The notes beneath the pieces were generated by a model that saw only the letters and a list, made by a program, of their open reading frames with translations, was not told the DNA's origin and did not search any database. The position numbers were made by a program, and so were the translations under genes. DNA of 64,000 bases from Myxococcus fulvus (lineage in GTDB: Bacteria; Myxococcota; Myxococcia; Myxococcales; Myxococcaceae), in assembly GCF_900111765.1 (NCBI RefSeq), contig NZ_FOIB01000013.1, positions 124,001 to 188,000 on the forward strand. Direction: 5' to 3'. This document shows positions 17,339-26,700 of this stretch, in pieces (the stretch's first letter is position 1; every line of letters begins with the position of its first letter).

Positions 17339-20300
17339 ATGTCTCGAGACACCGAATCGATGTCCCTGGAGGAGAAGAAGCAGCTCCTGAAGCGCCTCCT
17401 GGCGCGACAGGACGCGGCCCCGCGGGTGGCGGCGGTGCAGGAGCCCTTTGCCCTCTCCTACGGCCAGTCCGCGCTGTTCCACCTGCACCAGTCCGACCCG
17501 GACAACCACGCGTACCACACGCTGTTCTCGTTCCGCGTGCACGGCCCGCTGGACGTCGACGCCCTGCGCCGCGCGGCCGAGGTGCTGGTGGAGCGGCACG
17601 AGGTGCTGCGCACCACCTACGGCGTCAGCGATGACGGACGGCTGCTCCAGCGCGTGCAGGAGCAGGGCACGCTCCCCTTCACCCTGAATGACTCGCGTGG
17701 CGTGTCCCCGGCGGAGGTGCGCCGCCGTCTCATCGAGGAGGTGCGCAAGCCCTTCGATTTGACGACGGGGCCGGTGGCCCGGCTGAGCGTCACCCGCGTG
17801 GACGGCGGCGAGCACCTGGTGGTCTTCACCCAGCACCACGTCTCCAACGACGCGAGGGCGCTGCAGGTGCTCCAGCGGGAGCTGCTCGAGGTCTACGGCC
17901 AGCTCGTCACCCGGGGCACGGCGAGCCTGCCGGCGCCTCGCGCGCAGTACCGCCAGTTCGTGGAGTGGGAGCAGGCGCTGCTCGGCGGTCCTCGTGGCGA
18001 GGTGCTGGAGCGCTACTGGAAGGAGCGCCTCGCGGGGGCGCCTCCCGCGCTGGAGCTGCCCACGGACAAGCCCCGGCCCGCGGAGCAGGGCTGCCATGGC
18101 GACACTGTCATCCACGAGCTGGACCGTGCGCTGGTGCGCCGCGCGGAGGCCCGGGCGCGTGAGCAGGGCGTGACGCTCTACACCTTCCTGCTCGCGTGCT
18201 TCCACGTGCTGCTCTCGCGGCACACCGGCCAGCGCGACGTGCTGGTGGGGACGCCCACCAACACGCTCATGTCCGCGGAGGACGCGGCGCTGCAGGAGGT
18301 CGTCGGCTACGCCGTCAACCCCGTGGTGGTGCGCTCCTCGGTGGACGAGGGGCTGGGCTTCGGCGCCTTCGCGCGCGAGCTGCAGAAGCGGGTGCTGGAG
18401 GCGCTGGAGCACCAGGCGTACCCGTTCCCGCAACTGGTGGCGAAGCTGGGGGGGCCCCGGGACGCGTCGCGCCCGCCGGTCTTCCAGGTGATGTTCAACT
18501 ACCTGCCGGTCAGCGACCGCGACCCGTTGGCGATGCTCGGCCTGTCGGTCGACGAGGGCCGCACGTTCCAGGTGAACGGGCTGACGCTGTCGCCGTACGT
18601 GCTGCCGCAGCAGGAGGCCCAGTTCGACGTGGGCATGGAGTGCCTGAAGCTGGGCGAGCGGCTGGTGCTGGCGCTGCATTACAACGCGGACCTCTTCCTG
18701 GGGCGGACCGCGCGCCGGCTGCTGGAGCGCTTCGAGTGCCTGGTGGCGGACGCGGTGGAGCGCCCCTCGGCCACGTGTGACGCGCTGGAGGTGGTGTCCG
18801 CGTCCGAGCGCGAGGAGCTGCTGCTCGGGTTGAACCCCCGGCCGATGGACTGGGTGGACGGGCCGTCCATGGTGGACCTGGTTGAGGCCCAGGTGCGCCG
18901 CACGCCGGACGCCGTGGCGCTGTCGGTGGGGGACACGCACCTGACGTACCGCGAGCTGAACGCGCGGGCCAACCGCCTGGCGCACTACCTGCGCACGCAC
19001 CACGGGGCCGGCCCGGACGTGCTGGTGGGGTTGATGGTGGACCGCACCGAGTGGCTGCTCATCGGCACGCTCGGCATCCTCAAGTCCGGCGCGGCCTACG
19101 TGCCCATCGACCCGGCGTACCCGGCCGAGCGCGTGCGCTACCTGCTCCAGGACAGCAGCAGCGGCGTGCTGCTCACCGAGCCGCAGCTTTTGGAGACGGC
19201 GCGCCAGGGCTCGCCCGCGGGGTGCGTGGACATCACCACCGCGCGGGGGGACTCGGACGAGGACGTGGCGCACCGCCCCGGCTGCGAGGACCTGGCGTAC
19301 GTCATCTACACGTCCGGCTCCACGGGCCGGCCCAAGGGGACGCTCATCGAGCACCACAGCGCGGTGTCCTTCCTGCGCTGGTGCCAGACGGAGTTCCGCG
19401 CGACGGACTTCGACGTCACCTTCTTCGGCACGTCGTACTGCTTCGACCTGTCCATCTTCGAGATGTTCTACACGCTGTCGGTGGGGCGGCGGGTCCGCCT
19501 GCTGCGCAACAGCCTCCAAATCGCCGAGTACCTGGACAGCGAGTCGCGCATCCTCGTGAACACGGTGCCCTCCGTGGTGAAGGAGCTGCTGGCGGCGGGC
19601 GCGGAGCTGGGCAACGTCACCGTGCTGAACATGGCGGGCGAGCCCATCCCGCAGAGCGTGATGTCCCAGCTGGAGGGCCTGCCCATCCAGGTGCGCAACC
19701 TGTACGGCCCCAGCGAGGACACGACGTACAGCACCTGCTACCGCTTCCCCGGGGACGACCCGAAGGTGCTCATCGGCAAGCCGCTGGCGAACACCCGCGT
19801 GTACATCCTCGACAAGGACCTGCGGCTGGTGCCCCGGGGTGTGCCCGGCGAGCTGTGCCTGTCGGGGGATGGCCTGGCGCGCGGGTATCTGGACCGGCCG
19901 GACCTGACGGCCGAGCGCTTCGTGCCGGACCCGTTCATGCCCGGTCGACGCATGTACCGCACGGGCGACGTCGCGCAGTGGCGCGCGGATGGGAACCTCG
20001 ACTACCTGGGGCGGCGCGATGACCAGGTGAAGCTCAACGGCTACCGCATCGAGCTGGGCGAAATCGAGGTGGCGCTGTCGAAGCACCCGGCCACGCGGGA
20101 GGTGCTGGTGCTGGCGCGGCCCGGGCCCTCGCGGGACATGGAGCTGGTGGCCTGGCTGGTGTGCTCGGAGAAGGTGGAGCCTCGCGAGCTGAGGGCGTTC
20201 CTGGAGCAGCGCCTGCCGCGCTTCATGGTGCCGGGACACTTCGTCTTCCTGGACGCGTTCCCGCTCACGCCGAACGGGAAGATCGACAAGAAGGCGCTGG

Positions 20301-20665
20301 CGGCGCCGGTGGCCGCGGCCTCCCGGAGCGCGATGCCTCCCGTCGCGCCTCGCAGCGAGCTGGAGCGCGCGCTGCACGAGCTGTGGGGGCACGCGCTGCG
20401 CGGCGCCCACTTCGGCATCGACGACAACTTCTTCGACGTGGGGGGCAGCTCGCTGCACCTGACGCAGATCCACATGTCGTTGCAGCGGCGGCTGGGCCGG
20501 AAGATGCCGATGACGGAGCTGTACCGCTTCCCGACCATCCGCGCGCTGGCCGAGTTCCTGGACCGGGGTCCCGAGAAGCAGGCCGAGCCGTCGAACGACG
20601 AGCGGGCCGAGCGCATGCGCAAGCAGGAGCAGTTCTTCCGGGCGCGCAAGGCGCGTCGGAGCTGA
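17339..20665 (+). CDS. Non-ribosomal peptide synthetase module C-A-PCP, alanine-like code
   Basis: A 1,108-residue single NRPS module. An N-terminal helix (LEEKKQLLKRLLARQ) looks like a docking element. The C domain (about 35-470) has H166-H167-V-S-N-D171-A, the HHxxxD core with the usual final Gly replaced by Ala. The A domain (about 510-988) has YTSGSTGRPKG and NGKIDKK. Reading the ten pocket positions by hand against GrsA gives D-L-F-N-N-A-L-T-Y-K, which I recall as an alanine-type code. The PCP carries S1038 in VGGSSLHL. There is no epimerase, oxidase or TE, so the aminoacyl chain must pass on, most likely to the KS encoded just upstream. The start is ATG 17339 after GAGGAGA. Confidence 0.93.
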   Translation: MSRDTESMSLEEKKQLLKRLLARQDAAPRVAAVQEPFALSYGQSALFHLHQSDPDNHAYHTLFSFRVHGPLDVDALRRAAEVLVERHEVLRTTYGVSDDGRLLQRVQEQGTLPFTLNDSRGVSPAEVRRRLIEEVRKPFDLTTGPVARLSVTRVDGGEHLVVFTQHHVSNDARALQVLQRELLEVYGQLVTRGTASLPAPRAQYRQFVEWEQALLGGPRGEVLERYWKERLAGAPPALELPTDKPRPAEQGCHGDTVIHELDRALVRRAEARAREQGVTLYTFLLACFHVLLSRHTGQRDVLVGTPTNTLMSAEDAALQEVVGYAVNPVVVRSSVDEGLGFGAFARELQKRVLEALEHQAYPFPQLVAKLGGPRDASRPPVFQVMFNYLPVSDRDPLAMLGLSVDEGRTFQVNGLTLSPYVLPQQEAQFDVGMECLKLGERLVLALHYNADLFLGRTARRLLERFECLVADAVERPSATCDALEVVSASEREELLLGLNPRPMDWVDGPSMVDLVEAQVRRTPDAVALSVGDTHLTYRELNARANRLAHYLRTHHGAGPDVLVGLMVDRTEWLLIGTLGILKSGAAYVPIDPAYPAERVRYLLQDSSSGVLLTEPQLLETARQGSPAGCVDITTARGDSDEDVAHRPGCEDLAYVIYTSGSTGRPKGTLIEHHSAVSFLRWCQTEFRATDFDVTFFGTSYCFDLSIFEMFYTLSVGRRVRLLRNSLQIAEYLDSESRILVNTVPSVVKELLAAGAELGNVTVLNMAGEPIPQSVMSQLEGLPIQVRNLYGPSEDTTYSTCYRFPGDDPKVLIGKPLANTRVYILDKDLRLVPRGVPGELCLSGDGLARGYLDRPDLTAERFVPDPFMPGRRMYRTGDVAQWRADGNLDYLGRRDDQVKLNGYRIELGEIEVALSKHPATREVLVLARPGPSRDMELVAWLVCSEKVEPRELRAFLEQRLPRFMVPGHFVFLDAFPLTPNGKIDKKALAAPVAAASRSAMPPVAPRSELERALHELWGHALRGAHFGIDDNFFDVGGSSLHLTQIHMSLQRRLGRKMPMTELYRFPTIRALAEFLDRGPEKQAEPSNDERAERMRKQEQFFRARKARRS

Positions 20666-20740
20666 GTCACCCCGAGGCACGGGCCGACGAGGTCCGACGT
20701 GAAGGTTCATGGCCCCGGCGTGGGCGGAAGAGGCGTGGAG

Positions 20741-23700
20741 ATGACGGCTGAAAGTTCGATGTCGGAGCAGGCCATCCAGGCGTGGCTCGTCGCGCGAATC
20801 ACCGCGCTGTTGGGCCTGGAGACGCTGGACCCCCAGGAGCGGCTGAGCCGCTACGGGCTGGACTCCGTGAAGGTCGTGGCCTTGATGACGGAGCTGTCCG
20901 GTGTGCTGGGCCGCCCCGTGTCGCCGCTGCTGTTCTGGCGGCACCCGTCGATTCACGCGCTGTCGGCGGCGCTGTCGGGCCGCGCGGAGACGGAGTCCCG
21001 GCCGGCGGCGACGACGTCGGCCTCGCGCCCGGTGGATGAGCCCATCGCGGTGGTGGGCCTGGCGTGCCGCATGCCGGGCGCGCCGGACGTGGCCTCGTTC
21101 TGGCGGCGCCTGTGCGAGGGGTACGACGCGATGCGCGAGGTGCCGGTGGAGCGCTGGGACATCGACGCGTACCACGACACCGAGCTGCAGGCGCCGGGGA
21201 AGATGGTGGCGCGCCGTGCTTCCTTCGTGGACGGCGTGCAGGGCTTCGACCCGCTCTTCTTCGGCATCTCCCCGCGCGAGGCGGCGGAGATGGACCCGCA
21301 GCAGCGGCTGATGCTGGAGCTGGCGTGGGAGGTGCTGGAGGACGCGGGCGTGCCGGCGGCGGGGCTGCGGGACTCGAGCACCGGCGTCTTCGTGGGCGCC
21401 ATCTGGCACGACTACGCGGTGCTGCACCAGAACGCGTGCGCGGCCGTCACGCCGCACACCGCGACGGGGCAGGCGCTCAACATCGTGGCCAACCGCATCT
21501 CCTACGCGCTGGGCCTGCGCGGGCCAAGCGTCACGCTGGACACGGCGTGCTCGTCGTCGCTGGTGGCCGCGCACCTGGCCTGTCAGAGCCTGCGCGCGGG
21601 GGAGTGCCGGCTGGCACTGGTGGGCGGCGTCAACCTGCTGCTCGCGCCGGAGACCAGCGTGGCGCTCACCAAGTTCGGTGGGCTGTCGCCGGATGGCGCG
21701 AGCAAGGCGTTCGCGGCGGACGCCAACGGCTTCGCGCGCGGCGAGGGCGCGGGCATGGTGGCGCTGATGCCGCTGTCCGCGGCGCAGGCGGCCGGGGTGC
21801 CCATCTACTGCGTCATCCGTGGCGGCGCGGTGAACAACAACGGCTTCGGCAACGGCCTGACGGCGCCCAGCGCGGCGGCCCAGGAGTCGCTGCTGCGTGA
21901 CGCGTACGCGCGCGCCGGGGTGACGCCGAGCCGCGTGCACTACGTGGAGACGCACGGCCCCGGCACGGCGCTGGGCGACCCCATCGAGGCGGGGGCCCTG
22001 GGCACGGTGCTGGGCGAGGGGCGGGACGCGGAGCGCGCGCTGCTCATCGGCTCGGTGAAGACGAACATCGGCCACCTGGAGGGCGCGGCGGGCATCGCGG
22101 GTCTGCTCAAGGTGGTGCTGGCGCTCTCGCACCGCCGCGTGCCGCCCAACCTGCACTTCGACGCGCCCAATCCGCTCATCGACTTCGGCACGCTGCGGCT
22201 GAAGGTCCCCGAGCGACTGTCGCCCTGGCCCGCCGAGGACGAGAAGGCGCTCGCGGGGGTGAGCGCCTTCGGGTGGGGTGGGACGAACTGTCACCTGGTG
22301 CTGGAGGAGGCCCCGGGCTCGCGCGCAGAACTGCTGCCGTTGGCGGCGGCGGACGCGGCGAGCCTGCGCGCCGAGGTCGAGAAGGTGGCGGCCCGCGCGG
22401 AGGACACGGCGTCCCTCGAGACGCTGGCGGAGCTGTGCCAGCCGTGGGCGCGCGACGTGGGCGAAGGCTCGCACCGGGTGGCCTTCACGGCCCGCTCGCG
22501 CGCCGAGCTCGCGCAAGAGGCCCGGGCCTTCCTGGCGGGCCAGGAGCGCGTCGGACTGGTGGTGGGCCAGGGCGAGCGGCCCGCTCCGCGCATCGCCTTC
22601 GTGTGCACGCCCCAGGGCTCCCAGTGGGACGGCATGGGGCGCGAGTTGCTCCACCGCGAGCCCGTGTTCCGCGCGAAGGTGGAGGCGCTGGACGCGGCCT
22701 TCCGGCCCCTGGCGGGCTGGTCGCTGGTGGAGGCGCTGGTGACGCCGCACCCGCGCGCGGAGGACGCGGACGTGGTCCAGCCGCTGCTCTTCGCGGTGCA
22801 GGTGGGGCTCGCGGCCTTGTGGCGCTCGTGGGGTGTGGAGCCGGAGGTGGTGGTGGGCCACAGCCTGGGCGAGGTGGTGGCCGCCTGCATCACCGGCGCG
22901 CTGAGCACCGAGGACTCCGTCTGGCTGGTGCACCACTACAGCCGGTTGCAGCAGCGCACCGCGGGCCGCAGCGGCATGGCGCTGGTGGGCCTGCCGGGCG
23001 TCGAGGTGGAGGTGCTGCTGACGCCCCTGGAGGGGCGGGTGGTGGTGGCGGGCTACAACGACCCGTCGACGACGGTGGTGTCCGGTGAGGCGGGGGCGCT
23101 CGACGCGCTGCTCGCGGACCTGTCCTCGCACGGCGTGTTCTGCTCGCGCATCCCCGTCAACGTGGCCGCGCACAGCCCGGAGATGGACGCCATCCGCGAG
23201 GACCTGGACGCGGCCTTCGCGCGGATGAAGCCCCGGATGAGCGCTCCGCGCTGGGTGTCCACGGTGACGGTGGAGGAACTGGAGGGCGCGTCGCTGGAGG
23301 CGTCCTACTGGAGCCACAACCTCCGCCAGCCGGTGCGCTTCACGCAGGCGGTGGAGAAGCTGGCGGCGGAGGGCATCGACACCTTCGTGGAGCTGAGCGC
23401 GCACCCGGTGATGCGTCGCTCGCTGGAGCAGGCGCTGGCCCGGACGGAGCGGATGGCGCTGACGGTGGCCTCGATGCGGCGCGACGACGCGCGCGGTGGC
23501 CTGCTGGATGCGCTGGGGACGCTGTACGCGTGGGGCGTGTCGGTCCGCTGGCCGGGGACGCCGATGATGGACGACGCGGTGCTGCTGCCGCTGTCCGCTC
23601 GGACGCCGCGGGCGCTGACGGACCTGGCGCGCTCGCTGGTGCCGCATTGTGACTCCGCGTCGTCGACGTCGCTCGCGGATATCGCGGCGACGCTGGCGCT

Positions 23701-26700
23701 GCACCGCTCCCCGCTGGACCAGCGACTGGCGCTCGTGGCGAGGGACGTGGCGGGCGCGCGCGAGGGGCTGGAGGCCTTCCTGCGACAGGAGCCGCGTCCG
23801 GGGCTCGTGGTGGGGCAGGGGCCCGCGTCCTCGCGGACGCCGGTGGTGTTCGTGTTCCCCGGCCAGGGCTCCCAGTGGGTGGGCATGGGGCGTGAGTTGC
23901 TCCGGAGCGAGCCTGTCTTCCGCGCGGCGGTGGAGGACTGCGACGCGGCGCTGAAGGCCTTCGTGGACTGGTCGCTGCTCGAGGTGCTGGCGTCGAGCGA
24001 CGCGGGCTGGCTGGAGCGCATCGACGTGGTGCAGCCTGCGCTCTTCTCCATGCAGGTGGGGCTCGCGCGGCTGTGGCGTTCGTGGGGAATCACCCCGGAC
24101 GCGGTGGTGGGGCACAGCATGGGCGAGGTGGCCGCGGCGCACGTGGCCGGGGCCCTGTCGCTGGAGGACGCGGCGCGCATCATCTGCCGTCGCAGCCGGC
24201 TGCTCCTTCGCACCAGCGGCCAGGGCGCCATGGCGGTGACGGAGTTGTCGCTCGACGAGGCTCGCGAGGTGCTGCGCGGCGTGGAGGACCGGCTCTCGGT
24301 GGCCGCGAGCAACAGCCCTCGCTCCACGGTGCTCTCTGGCGACCCCCAGGCGCTCCAGCAGGTGTTGGAGACGCTGACGCAGCGTCAGGTCTTCTGCCGG
24401 CCGGTGAAGGTCAACGTGGCCTCGCACAGCCCGCAGATGGAGCCGCTGCGCGCGGAGTTGCTGGAGCTGCTCGATGGGCTCTCGCCGCGCGCGAGCGAGG
24501 TGGCGCTGCACTCGACGGTGCTCGGGCGCGTGGCCGAGGGGACGGAGCTGACGCCCGCGTACTGGGTGCGCAACCTGAGGGACCCGGTGCTGCTGTCACA
24601 GGTGGTGGAGTCCCTGGTGGCCACGGGGCACGGGCTGTTCGTCGAGGTGAGCGCGCACCCGGTGCTGCTGCCCTCCATCGAGCAGACGCTCGCGCACCTG
24701 GGCAAGCCGGGCACGGTGCTGCCGTCGTTGCGGCGCGAGCAGCCCGAGCGCGTGGTGATGCTGGAGTCGCTCGGCCGCCTCTACACGGAGGGGCGCGAGG
24801 TCTCCTGGCGCGCGGTGACGCCCGTGGAGGGCCGTCAGGTGTCGCTGCCCACGTACCCGTGGCAGCGGGACCGGTACTGGTTCCAGCCGGGCGCGGCGGG
24901 GGCTTCGCGGAGCGTGGGTCAGGGCCACGCGGTGCTCGGGGTGTCGCGGCGCTCCTCGCTCCGGCCGGGGGCGCGGTTCTGGGACGTGGATGTGGCGGTG
25001 GAGAAGCTGCCGTACCTGAAGGACCACCGAGTGCAGGGCACGGTGGTGCTCCCGGCGGCGGCCTATCTGGACTGGGCGCTGGCCGCGGCGCGCGAGGGGC
25101 TGGGCGAGGGGACGTGGGCCCTGGAGGACGTGCGCATCGACGAGGCGCTGGCGCTGCCAGAGGAGGGCTCGCGGCCGACGCAGCTCGTGCTGACGTCGGA
25201 GTCGGCGCAGGGCGCGTCGTTCAAGGTCTCCAGCTTCGTGCCCGTGTCCGGTGAGAGCGCGGAGGTGTGGACGGTGCACGCGTCCGGCGCGGTGAGGCCG
25301 CTGGCCACGGGGGCCGCGCCGTCCGCCATGTCGCTGGACGAGGTGCGGCGTCGGTGCACGCAGGTCCGCGAGGGCTCCGCGCACTACGGCGAGATGGAGG
25401 AGCGCGGCCTGAGCTACGGCCCCACGTTCCAGGGGCTGCGCGAGGTGTGGCGTCGCGACGGTGAGGCGCTGGGACGCCTGGAGGTGCCCGAAGCGCTGGG
25501 CGCCGTGAGAGGGCTGCACCCGGCGATGCTCGACGCGAGCCTGCAGGTGCTCCTGGAGGCGTTCCCGTCGGGAGGGGGCACCCACGTCCCGGTGCGCGTG
25601 CGGCGCTTCGCGGTGAGTCGCGCGGGTGCGCCGGTGCGTTGGGCACACGCGCGCTTGTCGGAGCCCGTGGCGGGGGAGAAGACGCGACAGGGAGACGTGT
25701 GGCTCCTCGACGCGGAGGGCCTGCCGGTCGCGGAGGTGCGCGGCATGGTGCTGGCGCCCCTGTCGGGACAGCGAGACGCGCGTCTGGTGGCCCAGGACCG
25801 GGCGCTGTTCGAGATGGCGTGGCACCGCGTGGATGCGCCCGCGACGACGCAGTCCGCGGGGGCGCCCTGGCTCGTGCTGATGGATGGGCAGGGGCACGGC
25901 GCCGCGCTCGTGAACCAGCTCGAAGCACGGGGCGGTACGTGCGTGAAGGTCGAGGCGGGGACGGAGTTTCGCAAGCTCGGCGCCCGGCACTTCCAGGTGG
26001 CGCCGGGGTCGCGCGAGCACCTCCAGCGTTTGCTGACCGAGGCCTTCTCCGAGGGCGAGTCGTGCGGAGGCGTCGTGTACCTGTGGGCACTCGAGGCCTC
26101 CGAGGTGGAGGTGTCCGGAGCGCGCGCGAGCGACGAGGCCGAGCGGCTGTGCGGCGGCGCGCTGCACCTGGTGCAGGAGCTGACCCGCGCGGGTTGGCGT
26201 ACGGCGCCCCGGTTGTGGCTCGTGACGAAGGGCGCGCAGGCCGTGGGCGGAGAGGCTCGGGTGAGCGCGGTGCAGGGCTCACTGTGGGGCCTGGGCCGCG
26301 TGGTGTCGCACGAGCACCCGGAGCTGCGGTGCACGTGTGTGGATGTCGAGGAGCTGTCCTCGGACGCGTCGGCCTCGTTGCTGACGGCGGAGCTGCTCGC
26401 GGGCGCGAAGGACGAGCAGGTGGCGCTGCGCACCCAGGGGCGGCACGCGGCGCGACTGGCGCGGCGGCTCCCCGTGGATGCGTCGCGCGAGTCCGCTGAG
26501 CCGAGGCTCCCTGTCGAGGGGCGAGCCTTCCGGGTGGAGATTCCCACGCCCGGGGTGCTGGACCGGCTGGTGGCTCGGGTGGCCGAGCGACGTCTTCCGG
26601 GGCGTGGCGAGGTGGAGGTCCAGGTGGAGGCGGCCGCCCTCAACTTCATCGACGTGATGAAGGCGATGGGCATCTACCCGGGCCTGCCGCCCGGCCCCGT

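Noticed and set aside
17237..24511. 2,400-codon minus-strand open frame opposite the NRPS and PKS genes
   Set aside because: Same artefact: it spans several real genes and their gaps, has repetitive Arg/His composition and no recognisable motif.
22592..24700. Tandem ATs considered as a recent duplication or assembly error
   Set aside because: The two ATs differ at the diagnostic Arg, the specificity motif and the nucleophile loop (GHSLGEV versus GHSMGEV), and the N-terminal ACP supports a split loading module.
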